From a virus: a stretch of 42,919 nt of DNA. The position numbers were made by a program, and so were the translations under genes. The stretch is taken from positions 1-42,919 of IMG/VR virus record IMGVR_UViG_3300031753_000015; one strand, given 5' to 3'. Numbering within the stretch: position 1 is the stretch's first letter; the number at the start of each line of letters is the position of its first letter. Shown piece by piece: positions 1 through 6,062 of this stretch. The notes under the pieces are model-generated. The model saw only the letters and a list, made by a program, of their open reading frames with translations, did no database searches and was not told where the DNA came from.

Positions 1-227
1 GGAAGTCGTGCTCGACGAACAGGCCGAAGCGCTTTCCAACAAAGTCCCACTCCCCGCCGGCCCGCGACAGGCCGCCGAGCTGGAAGCGGGGGCGCGGGTC
101 GGGCGCGATGGAGAGCGAGAACGCTGGCTCCTCGCTCGGCTTGCCGGTCAGCGCCGGCAGGGCGGTGCCGCCGTAGGGTAGGCGCGGCAGCTTCTGCTCG
201 GGGTAGGTGGTGGTTACCGGCTGCTCG
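1..227. repeat. Terminal direct repeat, left copy (circular assembly overlap)
   Basis: These 227 bases are the same as 42693-42919 apart from base 100 (C here, T at 42792). An open reading frame continues in frame from this copy into 42692, which shows that the two ends join. The simplest reading is a circular or circularly permuted genome of about 42,692 bp. A genuine short terminal repeat is possible but is not distinguished by the sequence. Confidence 0.9.
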
Positions 228-655
228 TCGGCCGGAGGCGAAAAAGGGGCGCCAGGCCCCGTGACGGGTCCAGGCCGGCGGCCGTCTTCGGCCGGCTGCC
301 ATCCGGGAGCTGTCGGTGCCTGGCGCTTCTTCTTCGTCCCGGGCTTCGGCGCCTGGCGCACGGTCTGCCCCTGGCGCAGGACGGGGTACTTTGCTTCGAG
401 CTCCGCCGTGCTGAGCTGGCGCTGCACGGCCTGCGCCACCACCACCGGCTGCGCGGCTTGCAGCAGCTCCTTGCCGCGGTTGTAGCGGTTCACCACCGAG
501 CTGACCAGCCACGCCAGCAGCACCAGGAGGACCACCACGGCGCTGATACCGGCCGTGTGCCAGACGTGCCGCCAGACGCTGCGGACCGGCGCCGCGACGC
601 CCGCTTCCAGGCGCGCCAGGCGGTCGTGAAGGCCCTGCGCTTCGGGATCGGTCAT
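1..655 (-). CDS. Single-pass membrane protein crossing the contig join (5' part)
   Basis: The full gene is complement of 42526-42692 joined to 1-655, 273 aa. It starts at ATG 655 and overlaps the stop of the upstream gene (ATGA). Residues 1-25 are soluble. One membrane helix follows (about residues 31-50, rich in Val/Leu/Ala), then a coiled region, a basic Lys-rich stretch (GTKKKRQ), a Pro-rich linker and a C-terminal domain of about 110 aa with many aromatic and Gly residues. The type II layout suggests a periplasmic or outer-facing domain anchored in the inner membrane. It sits at the end of the lysis/envelope block, just before the fibre-like gene. I do not recognise the family; a spanin-like or exclusion role is only a guess. 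Confidence 0.8.
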   Translation of the reverse strand, partial: MTDPEAQGLHDRLARLEAGVAAPVRSVWRHVWHTAGISAVVVLLVLLAWLVSSVVNRYNRGKELLQAAQPVVVAQAVQRQLSTAELEAKYPVLRQGQTVRQAPKPGTKKKRQAPTAPGWQPAEDGRRPGPVTGPGAPFSPPADEQPVTTTYPEQKLPRLPYGGTALPALTGKPSEEPAFSLSIAPDPRPRFQLGGLSRAGGEWDFVGKRFGLFVEHDF

Positions 656-1023
656 TGGTGCCGCACCTCTTCGAGAAATGCGATGGACTCGTCGTAGGTC
701 ATCCAGCCCCGCCGCCGGCCCTCCCGCCAATACCAGAGGGTGCGCCGCCAGCCGAGGGTGCGGAGCATCCAGAGCCAGCCAGCAAGCCGACCGACGCGCG
801 CATGCCGATACTTCTTCTGCGCGGAGGAAGCCGCCCCGTTCGGATCGTCGCCCGCGCGCGTCAAGCGTGCAGGCTCCCCTCGCAGGGCATCTGATTCTAC
901 CCTCATCCCGCCCCCTCCCGCCCGCGCCCGCGGGCAGAGCACCTCTCCGACGAGGCCCAGCACGCAGGCCAGCGTCAGGCCGGCGCCGGGGAGCAAGAGG
1001 CAGGCCCAGCCGGGGAGGGTCAT
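652..1023 (-). CDS. Small membrane protein, unknown function
   Basis: The protein is 123 aa. It starts at ATG 1023, which overlaps the TGA of the upstream gene, and its own TGA overlaps the next ATG (655). The N-terminus is strongly hydrophobic (WACLLLPGAGLTLACVLGLV, residues 6-25) and is followed by a basic, Arg-rich tail, giving a single N-terminal membrane anchor. The C-terminal 45 residues contain many Trp residues (LAGWLWMLRTLGWRR) and could lie along the membrane face. It belongs to the closely overlapping lysis/envelope block. An internal ATG near 906 is a possible alternative start, but the overlap favours 1023. I do not recognise a homologue. Confidence 0.65.
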   Translation of the reverse strand: MTLPGWACLLLPGAGLTLACVLGLVGEVLCPRARAGGGGMRVESDALRGEPARLTRAGDDPNGAASSAQKKYRHARVGRLAGWLWMLRTLGWRRTLWYWREGRRRGWMTYDESIAFLEEVRHQ

Positions 1024-1325
1024 CCCGGACCGCCTTCCCGCGAACGCCAGTCCTCGCCAGGCGCGCCTTGGTTCATCTCGCGGCCCGGGAGCAGCTCGCC
1101 AGCCGGCGGAATGACTCCGAGGCGGCGGAGGTCAGCGAGGGCCTTATCCGCCCTGGCGAGCGCCTCTCCATGACGGTGGGAGGAAGCAACTCCCGCGCGC
1201 CAAGTGATCATCATCACCCCGCGCGCCTCCGCCAGCGCCTTCCAGGCATCGCGCTCGGCCAGCAGTGGCGCGACGCGCCGCTGCTCCTCGCGGACCGCTT
1301 CCTCTTGCGTCAGCACCCGATTCAC
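1020..1325 (-). CDS. Small soluble protein with helical region, unknown
   Basis: This is a 101-aa product from GTG 1325, chosen because this GTG overlaps the stop of the 37-aa gene upstream (GTGA) and lies 8 nt after a GGGAG motif. The much longer frame running to 2018 is not used, because its upstream part is out of frame with the clear lipoprotein gene. The first 75 residues are Glu/Arg/Ala-rich (LTQEEAVREEQRRVAPLLAE) and predict a long helix, possibly a coiled coil. A helical rod next to small membrane proteins and lipoproteins would suit an Rz-like role, but there is no membrane segment, so the function is unknown. Confidence 0.6.
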   Translation of the reverse strand: MNRVLTQEEAVREEQRRVAPLLAERDAWKALAEARGVMMITWRAGVASSHRHGEALARADKALADLRRLGVIPPAGELLPGREMNQGAPGEDWRSREGGPG

Positions 1326-1435
1326 CACAGCAGCTCCCGCCAGCCGCGGTGCAGCAGCGCCGGCAACGCGGCCAGCGCAGCGACGAGCCCGCACTCGAGG
1401 AGCAAGCCGCCGTAGATGAGGGCGGCCCCGCTCAC
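1322..1435 (-). CDS. 37-aa membrane microprotein
   Basis: This short gene starts at GTG 1435, overlapping the stop of the 200-aa lipoprotein gene, and its TGA overlaps the GTG start of the next gene. Both junctions are the GTGA type seen throughout this block, which is the main reason to believe it. The product is one hydrophobic helix (ALIYGGLLLECGLVAALAAL) followed by a short Trp/Arg-rich tail (HRGWRELLW). It could be a small holin-like, antiholin or lysis accessory peptide. The function is inferred only from position and shape. Confidence 0.6.
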   Translation of the reverse strand: MSGAALIYGGLLLECGLVAALAALPALLHRGWRELLW

Positions 1436-2034
1436 CGCGGTGGCACTCCCGCCGACGCGAGCGCGCGGGCAAAGGCGTCCGCGTCGAGGCCCCACCAGTT
1501 GAAGCCGGCCCGGTGGCCGTCGGCGTCGAAGAAGTCATCCGTAGCAGAAGGCGCCCTGTCGAACGCGAGCCCCGGCGCCGCGACAGTCTTTGCCGGGAGA
1601 TGCGTAGGCGCCTTCTGCTGCGGACCACTGCATGGATCTTCCAACCGGATGTCATAGCCTCGCAGCAGCTGGCACGTGGCCCAGCAGCCCAAGGCCGGCG
1701 CCGGCCCCTTGCAAGTCGCCGCGCACGCGCCGTTCGGGTTGGCGTCGAGGAGATGGAAGAGCCGGTCCGTCGTGGTGTCCACGTCGTAGCCGCCCACCAG
1801 GCGCGCCGCCTGATCCATCCCCGGCGGCTGGTCCGGGTCAGGATGACAGAAGACGGCGTCGCTGTTGGTAGACACCAGCCAGACGCGCTCGCACTTCTCG
1901 ACGAGGACCGGCGGCGCGTGGCGAATAGCGTCGATCCAGGGGAAGCGGGCCAGCGGCGTGCGCGTGGTGCTCGCGCAGCCGGCCACGGCGAGGAGCAGCG
2001 ATGTTTCGATGAGGCCAAGGGCGATGCGCTTCAT
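1432..2034 (-). CDS. Phage-encoded lipoprotein, 200 aa
   Basis: The start is ATG 2034, overlapping the stop of the smaller lipoprotein gene upstream (ATGA). Residues 1-19 form a type II signal peptide with a Lys/Arg n-region, hydrophobic core and lipobox LAVAGC, so Cys20 should be lipidated. The mature part has six further Cys residues (for example CKGPAPALGCWATC), which suggests disulfides outside the cytoplasm. It lies in the lysis block with a second lipoprotein, a layout expected of outer-membrane spanin or superinfection-exclusion lipoproteins. At about 180 mature residues it is long for an o-spanin. The mature sequence is not recognised. Confidence 0.82.
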   Translation of the reverse strand: MKRIALGLIETSLLLAVAGCASTTRTPLARFPWIDAIRHAPPVLVEKCERVWLVSTNSDAVFCHPDPDQPPGMDQAARLVGGYDVDTTTDRLFHLLDANPNGACAATCKGPAPALGCWATCQLLRGYDIRLEDPCSGPQQKAPTHLPAKTVAAPGLAFDRAPSATDDFFDADGHRAGFNWWGLDADAFARALASAGVPPR

Positions 2035-2222
2035 GGCGTTCCTCCGTTCGGTCCCGGCTGGTCATCCCCCGGGCACCCGTTGCTCGTCGGGCAGCTGCCG
2101 TCCGGACATGGGCTGTAGGGGTAGCATGGACAGGTGCCGTGCGGGCAGACGTGGTAGCTCGCGCAGCCGGCGAGCAGCGCGGCGAGGGCGAGGGCGGCGA
2201 GCAGGCAGAGGGCGCGGGTCAT
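2031..2222 (-). CDS. Small Cys/Pro-rich lipoprotein
   Basis: This 63-aa product has a signal peptide (MTRALCLLAALALAALLAGC) ending in lipobox LLAGC, so the mature lipoprotein is only about 44 residues. The mature part carries seven more Cys residues in a loose repeat of CPxGxCP spacing, with Pro and Gly filling the gaps, which fits a small disulfide-rich surface peptide. Its stop overlaps the ATG of the larger lipoprotein at 2034, so the two are probably made together. Short phage lipoproteins act as outer-membrane spanins or block the phage receptor; either is possible here, and neither is shown. Confidence 0.8.
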   Translation of the reverse strand: MTRALCLLAALALAALLAGCASYHVCPHGTCPCYPYSPCPDGSCPTSNGCPGDDQPGPNGGTP

Positions 2223-2449
2223 GGGTTGATTTCCACCTCAAGGTCGGTGATGGCCATGTGCCACTCCACCTGGACGCCTCCGCTGCTCGTCGGTACGATG
2301 ATCGCTTGCTGACTCCATTCGGGACGGAGCATTTCCAGCAGGAGCCGGCAATCGGCGATGCACCGCTTGTCGATGGCCGCCGCGCCATAGCTGTCCCACC
2401 CTGGCGTCAGGGTTGCGAGGTGGTCCAGCGTGTCTAGCTGCTTGCTCAC
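2219..2449 (-). CDS. Small protein with GWDSYGA motif, unknown
   Basis: This 76-aa gene starts at GTG 2449, which overlaps the TGA of the upstream 82-aa gene. The protein opens with a short helix and then LTPGWDSYGAAAID, a motif that recurs in many small phage and plasmid proteins of unknown function. The second half has alternating hydrophobic residues typical of beta strands (QQAIIVPTSSGGVQVEWHM). The longer frame reaching 2932 is a readthrough of non-coding frames. It lies between zinc-binding-like and lipoprotein genes in the overlapping block; no function can be assigned. Confidence 0.65.
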   Translation of the reverse strand: MSKQLDTLDHLATLTPGWDSYGAAAIDKRCIADCRLLLEMLRPEWSQQAIIVPTSSGGVQVEWHMAITDLEVEINP

Positions 2450-2694
2450 CGCCCCGCCTCCGGCGCCGCCCCCGCGGGCTGTGGCCAGCGCGCGAAGGCA
2501 TTCTCCCGGCACCATTGCTCCCAGGCCGCGCAACAGAGAGCGCAGTCGGAAACCAGGCACAGGACGCGATGGCGCTGCCTGGCGATCCAAAACGGCTTCG
2601 TCGGAATGAGGGCATACCAGTGAGAGCGTAAATCCTCCCCGCTGGCAGTCAGCGGCGATTCCTTGCGCAGAGTGGAGCGGGATTGCAATCTCAC
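2446..2694 (-). CDS. Small Cys/Trp-rich protein, unknown
   Basis: The product is 82 aa from GTG 2694, in a GTGA overlap with the upstream gene and following a purine-rich GGAGGG. It contains CLVSDCALCCAAWEQWC in the middle, five Cys residues in 17 positions, which could bind a metal or form disulfides. The N-terminus is basic. The existence of the gene rests mainly on the precise overlaps at both ends and on the block as a whole; composition alone would be weak evidence at this GC content. No family is recognised. Confidence 0.55.
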   Translation of the reverse strand: MRLQSRSTLRKESPLTASGEDLRSHWYALIPTKPFWIARQRHRVLCLVSDCALCCAAWEQWCRENAFARWPQPAGAAPEAGR

Positions 2695-3011
2695 CCTCCC
2701 CCTCCCTTCCCACCTGCGGCCTGTGCGTGGAGCGCTTCACCGTGGATATCCACACAGCTGCCGCCGTGGCCACGCGGCATTGCGCAACCGAGGTAGGGGC
2801 ACCCGCCCGCGGCTGCCGGAGCAGCGAGGAGCGGCGGCTGGGCGGCGCTCCACTGGCGAACAACAGCGATGACGGCCGCGGTGCATTCCTCGCAGAGATC
2901 TCCGCAGGAGTGCAGCGCGTCGCACTCGCCATCTAGCGATGCAAAGAGCTCGACCTCGGGAAGCGGCCTCCGTCCTGACTTGCCGCAGTGGTCACACGAG
3001 TGCGTGGTCAC
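2691..3011 (-). CDS. Zinc-finger-like small protein
   Basis: The protein is 106 aa from GTG 3011, overlapping the stop of the holin candidate. It has a run of CxxC-like pairs: HSCDHCGKSG at the N-terminus, then CDALHSCGDLCEEC, then GGCPYLGCAMPRGHGGSC. These pairs and a nearby His suggest one or two zinc-binding knuckles. It ends with a Gly-rich tail (GGKGGGG). Position between lysis genes does not explain the role. Small zinc proteins of this type are common phage accessory products, often host-takeover factors. The function is unknown. Confidence 0.65.
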   Translation of the reverse strand: MTTHSCDHCGKSGRRPLPEVELFASLDGECDALHSCGDLCEECTAAVIAVVRQWSAAQPPLLAAPAAAGGCPYLGCAMPRGHGGSCVDIHGEALHAQAAGGKGGGG

Positions 3012-3394
3012 GGCGCCGCTCCCGCCCCGCTGGCGACCGCCGGGGGCGCGCCGTTGCCCGCAGCCTGCTGCGCGGCGATGGCCACGCTGGCCGCCGTCTG
3101 CTTGTTCTTCGCCCTGTAGTTGAGCAGCAGGGCGATCAGCGGCACCAGGATGGCCGTCACCGCGGCCTGCGCCACCGGGTTTGTGCAGAACTCCATCGCG
3201 CTCCGCAGGTCGAAGAAGGCCGCCGCGTCCGCCACTGCGGCGAAGTTGATGACCAGCCCCACGGCGAGCCACAGCAGCGGCGAGCTCGCCCCGCCCTGGC
3301 TGGCCGGGTCGCTGGCTACGAAGGGCGCGGGCGCCTGCCCGGGGAGCAGGGAGCGCAGGCGGCTCTCGGCGTCGGCGAGGGAGGGGAGGATCAT
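3008..3394 (-). CDS. Holin candidate
   Basis: This 128-aa membrane protein is encoded one gene after the endolysin. Hydrophobic segments cover about residues 40-62 (LLWLAVGLVINFAAVADAAAFF) and 75-93 (AVTAILVPLIALLLNY), the second followed directly by a positively charged RAKNKQ. The C-terminal tail is Ala/Gly-rich and polar. Two membrane helices, small size and position in a lysis cassette fit a class II or class III-like holin that would release the GH19 endolysin. ATG 3394 overlaps the upstream stop. The assignment is by topology and context, not by a recognised family signature. Confidence 0.68.
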   Translation of the reverse strand: MILPSLADAESRLRSLLPGQAPAPFVASDPASQGGASSPLLWLAVGLVINFAAVADAAAFFDLRSAMEFCTNPVAQAAVTAILVPLIALLLNYRAKNKQTAASVAIAAQQAAGNGAPPAVASGAGAAP

Positions 3395-3651
3395 CGCGTC
3401 GCCTCGGTGCTCGGAAGCCCGCAGGCGCGTTCCAGCGCCAGCAGCTCCTCACGGTAGTTGGGGCCGCTGTACGGCATGCCGTGAACAGCAGCCAGGGTCC
3501 AAACGCCCCGCGACGCCTCCTCGACAACGTAGATCTGCCGGAGGAGGGCGACGGCCTTCTCGCGCAGCTTGTCCGCCGCGGCGAGCTTCGCTCGCAGGAC
3601 GGCGCCGTTCGATTCGGCGAGAAGCTCAGGCGACCAGTCGCTGGCGCTCAT
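3391..3651 (-). CDS. Small helical protein between endolysin and holin
   Basis: This 86-aa protein starts at ATG 3651 in an ATGA overlap with the endolysin stop, and its own stop overlaps the holin candidate start. It is mostly helical (AVLRAKLAAADKLREKAVALL near residues 17-37) with a conserved-looking PYSGPNYREELLALE segment in the second half. There are no membrane segments or Cys residues. Its position could suggest a lysis regulator, but no family is recognised and the role is open. Confidence 0.65.
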   Translation of the reverse strand: MSASDWSPELLAESNGAVLRAKLAAADKLREKAVALLRQIYVVEEASRGVWTLAAVHGMPYSGPNYREELLALERACGLPSTEATR

Positions 3652-4379
3652 GCCCCCAGCACCTCCCGGGCCTTGGCGTAGTACGCCTCTCGGCTCGCCA
3701 GGCCGTTCAGGCCGCCATTGATGGCGCGGGTGATCGCGGTGAAGTCCTGCGCATCAGCGAGGGCGTTGCAGCCGGCGATCGGCTGGCCCCATCGGTCGGT
3801 GGCCGGGTGCGTCGTCCAGTACCAGCCTGCGACGCGGAACCCCACCTGGGGCGTCGCGGCCTGCGCCGGGTCGCCCTCGAGGTCCAGCCCGAGCGCCGCG
3901 CCGCACGCCCGGTAGTTGGCGCGGCCGGTGAGCTGGATCGGCCCGCGGCCCTTGTACCGCACGCCGTCTCCCGCGTAGAAGTTCCCGAGATCCGCGCGCC
4001 CCTCGTAGGCCGCGCCGGAGGCGATCTCCTGCATGTAGGTCAGCTCGCCTGACTCGTGCGCGAGCTGCGCCAGGAAGGCGGCGATCCGCAAGGGGGTGTC
4101 GATCGCAAACTCCACCATGGCCCCGTTCAGCCAGGGGAGGTACTCGGCGAGATGCCCCGCCGAAAGGTGCGGCATGATCGCCTGGACGGTGCCGGCCGTG
4201 ACGCCAGAGAAGCGTGCAACCGGAGCCTCCGGGACGGCAGGCGCTGCGCTCGCGGGCTGCGGCGCGGGCGTCTCGTAGTAGTCGGCCCAGGCCGGGTCCG
4301 TGGGCGCCTGCGCTGCGGCGACGCCCCCTGCACGCCAAGCGGCGAAGAGCCCGCGGAGGAGGTCCAACAGCGTCTTCAC
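3648..4379 (-). CDS. Endolysin, glycoside hydrolase family 19 (chitinase-like lysozyme)
   Basis: The protein is 243 aa from GTG 4379. Residues about 60-243 match GH19 phage lysins: AFLAQLAHESGELTYMQE (about residues 101-118) holds the expected catalytic Glu109 and Glu118, followed by YKGRGPIQLTGRANYRACG (142-160) and a closing ITRAINGGLNGL substrate-site segment. GH19 endolysins cut the glycan strands of peptidoglycan. A Pro/Ala-rich linker of about 35 residues precedes the domain. The N-terminal 25 residues are amphipathic and weakly hydrophobic, perhaps a membrane-association helix but not a clear signal sequence. It overlaps the 32-aa membrane peptide gene upstream and sits two genes before the holin candidate. 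Confidence 0.93.
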   Translation of the reverse strand: MKTLLDLLRGLFAAWRAGGVAAAQAPTDPAWADYYETPAPQPASAAPAVPEAPVARFSGVTAGTVQAIMPHLSAGHLAEYLPWLNGAMVEFAIDTPLRIAAFLAQLAHESGELTYMQEIASGAAYEGRADLGNFYAGDGVRYKGRGPIQLTGRANYRACGAALGLDLEGDPAQAATPQVGFRVAGWYWTTHPATDRWGQPIAGCNALADAQDFTAITRAINGGLNGLASREAYYAKAREVLGA

Positions 4380-4474
4380 TTCTTGTGCCTCGCGAGGTAG
4401 CCGACGACGAAGAGCGCGCAGACGCAGAGCGCCAGCGCGGCGAAGCCGATGCCCATCACGGCCCCGGCGGTCAT
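4376..4474 (-). CDS. 32-aa membrane microprotein before the endolysin
   Basis: This gene is too short for usual gene finders. It starts at ATG 4474, overlapping the stop of the 67-aa gene (ATGA), and its TGA overlaps the GTG start of the endolysin. The peptide is essentially one transmembrane helix (MGIGFAALALCVCALFVVGY) with a short basic end (LARHKK). A one-helix peptide directly upstream of, and coupled to, an endolysin is a good candidate for a pinholin, antiholin or lysis-timing peptide. Both overlaps and the clear helix make the gene credible; its function is inferred. Confidence 0.68.
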   Translation of the reverse strand: MTAGAVMGIGFAALALCVCALFVVGYLARHKK

Positions 4475-4674
4475 CGCTCGCCGTCCCGCAAGGTGACGAA
4501 GATCGCCATTTCCTTACTTAGGTAGACGACCGGAGAGCTACCGCGTCGCCACAGCCACGTCGAGGCTACGTCGCACGTCCACTCCCAGCCGGCGTCGCGC
4601 AGAAACCGCTCTTCTGCGGACTCCAGCGCCGCGCGCGCCCTCTCCATCTCCCGCCTGCGCCGCGCGAAGGTCAT
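4471..4674 (-). CDS. Small protein, unknown
   Basis: The product is 67 aa from ATG 4674, which overlaps the stop of the 378-aa gene. The N-terminal 27 residues are a highly charged helix (ARRRREMERARAALESAEE), and the rest is Trp-rich with probable beta strands (WEWTCDVASTWLWRR, then VVYLSKEMAIFVTL). The long frame that includes it up to 5397 is rejected, because the upstream part is antiparallel to nothing sensible and the 378-aa frame is clearly coding. No homologue is recognised. Confidence 0.62.
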   Translation of the reverse strand: MTFARRRREMERARAALESAEERFLRDAGWEWTCDVASTWLWRRGSSPVVYLSKEMAIFVTLRDGER

Positions 4675-5807
4675 CCGAAGAGCACCTTGACCATGCCGAC
4701 CAGTCCAGCCACCACCGCCAGCGCCGCGAGCAGCCCCGGCAGGCAGCCAGCGTGCTTGGCCGCGGCCTTCGGGGCCGGCAGCGGGCCTTGCGGGCGCGCG
4801 CCGGGCGGCGGGGGCAGGTTGGGCTGGACAGCCCCGTCCGGCTGCGTCGAGCCGCTCCCGAGGCGGTAGACCTTCGCCCCCGCCGGCAGTGGCATGTCCA
4901 CCGGCTTGAAGATGCGGCTGGTGTAGTGCGCCACACCCCCGGAGACGACGCAGCGCGCGCCGTCGCTCTGCTCGCGGATGCGCGCGACCTCGCCCGTCTT
5001 CGCGTCCTGGACGCCCCAGGGGGGGGCGGGCGCCCAGGTCGTCAGCTTGAGCGTCCGCGAGCGCTTGCCGGCGAGGCAGGCGATGGTGTTCGCGTCCACG
5101 CTGGCGTCGAGCACCACCATCGCTTCCGCCGGCCCGAGGTAAAAGGTGACCGGCGTCGCCATCTTCCAGGCGGGATTGGCGAGCGGGCGGTCGCACAGTG
5201 CCATCAGCTCCGGGAGGACCGCCTTGACCATCAGCTGGTCGAAGGTGGGCGGCGTCGAGGAGGGCGCCGGCCCGCGGCCGGCCAGGTATTCCATCGTCTC
5301 GTCGCAGAACGTCCACTCGTCGAGCCCCGGCAGCACCGAGCGCTGGCCTGTCATCGGGGCGCCGGTGTTCGCCCAGAACCGCACCAGGTCGAGCCACTCC
5401 CAGGCGAGCGCCTGGACTGCGGGCGAGCCCTTGCGGACCAGCCCGCAGACGGCGACGAGGAAGAAGTACCAGTAGCCGCCGTCGCGGCTGCCGACCTCGT
5501 TGCCCATCCAGCCGCGGGTGGTCTTCAGCGTGGTCAGCCAGGAGAACGCCTCCGCGTCAGCGCCCTGCACAGCGGCGCACACGCCATCGGCGAGAGCGAG
5601 CAGGACGTAGTTCTCGCTGCTGCCCCGCTTCGCAGCGTCCTCGTAGTCGTGGATCTTCGCGAGGGCGTAGGCGCCTGGGTCGCCGCCGGGCCAAAGCTCC
5701 AGGGCATCGACGAAGCTTCCCTCGACGAAGGGATGCGGGATGCGGCGCGGCGGCCGCACGCCCAGGAAGCGCGCCAAGCTGCTGCCGAGGTTCTGTTCGG
5801 TCTGCAT
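4671..5807 (-). CDS. Tail-anchored protein of unknown function, 378 aa
   Basis: This is the largest unknown in the lysis block. ATG 5807 forms a TGATG overlap with the Xre-type gene. Residues 1-210 are helical with many aromatic residues (DGGYWYFFLVAVCGLV, LAWEWLDLVRFW), and residues 215-325 look beta-rich. A Pro-rich linker (PNLPPPPGARPQGP) leads to a C-terminal hydrophobic segment (CLPGLLAALAVVAGLVGMVK). This gives a cytoplasmic protein anchored in the membrane by its tail. The helical half faintly resembles alpha/alpha-barrel repeats, which I cannot confirm. It could act in lysis control, superinfection immunity or membrane remodelling; nothing in the sequence decides. Confidence 0.75.
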   Translation of the reverse strand: MQTEQNLGSSLARFLGVRPPRRIPHPFVEGSFVDALELWPGGDPGAYALAKIHDYEDAAKRGSSENYVLLALADGVCAAVQGADAEAFSWLTTLKTTRGWMGNEVGSRDGGYWYFFLVAVCGLVRKGSPAVQALAWEWLDLVRFWANTGAPMTGQRSVLPGLDEWTFCDETMEYLAGRGPAPSSTPPTFDQLMVKAVLPELMALCDRPLANPAWKMATPVTFYLGPAEAMVVLDASVDANTIACLAGKRSRTLKLTTWAPAPPWGVQDAKTGEVARIREQSDGARCVVSGGVAHYTSRIFKPVDMPLPAGAKVYRLGSGSTQPDGAVQPNLPPPPGARPQGPLPAPKAAAKHAGCLPGLLAALAVVAGLVGMVKVLFG

Positions 5808-6016
5808 CAGTTCGCCTCCTCCTTGAGTCGCTCGTCCAGCAGCAGCCGCACGCGCGCTTCCGCCTCGGGCGAGAAGCGCCGCGAGCCCCGCTCGACCTCT
5901 CCGATGTGGACCGCGGTCATCCCCGCCAGCTCGCCCAGCGCGCGCAGGCTCAGCCCCGCGCGCTCGCGGAGCGCGCGGAGGGGGGCGCCGGCGAGTGGGA
6001 TGAGATCGGTAGCCAT
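5807..6016 (-). CDS. Xre/Cro-type helix-turn-helix regulator, leaderless start
   Basis: This is a 69-aa DNA-binding protein. Residues about 11-55 form the five-helix Xre/Cro fold: LRALRERAGLSLRALGELAG, MTAVHIGEVERGSRR, then the final helix in the Glu/Arg-rich tail. The start at ATG 6016 is chosen because a promoter of the shared TATGCTTACG family lies immediately upstream (-10 at 6024-6029) with no room for a ribosome binding site; the ATG at 6052 would overlap the -35. The protein is short, with only the DNA-binding domain. Because its own promoter belongs to the family, it is the best internal candidate for the factor that recognises these promoters and would be autoregulated. Confidence 0.85.
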   Translation of the reverse strand: MATDLIPLAGAPLRALRERAGLSLRALGELAGMTAVHIGEVERGSRRFSPEAEARVRLLLDERLKEEAN

Positions 6017-6023
6017 TGCCGTA

Positions 6024-6052
6024 AGCATACGACAGCTCGGCGGCAAATGCAA
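6024..6052 (-). promoter_or_regulatory. TATGCTTACG-family promoter, copy P1
   Basis: On the minus strand TTGCAT (6047-6052), 17 bp, TATGCT (6024-6029), then TACGGCA and ATG 6016 at seven bases. It drives the small Xre-type regulator in the middle of the minus-strand late genes, allowing its expression apart from them. Confidence 0.78.
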
Positions 6053-6062
6053 GCCCTTTCTT

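Noticed and set aside
1020-2018. A 332-aa minus-strand frame
   Set aside because: Its upstream two thirds overlap the lipoprotein gene in another frame and are Arg-rich; only the last 101 residues look coding.
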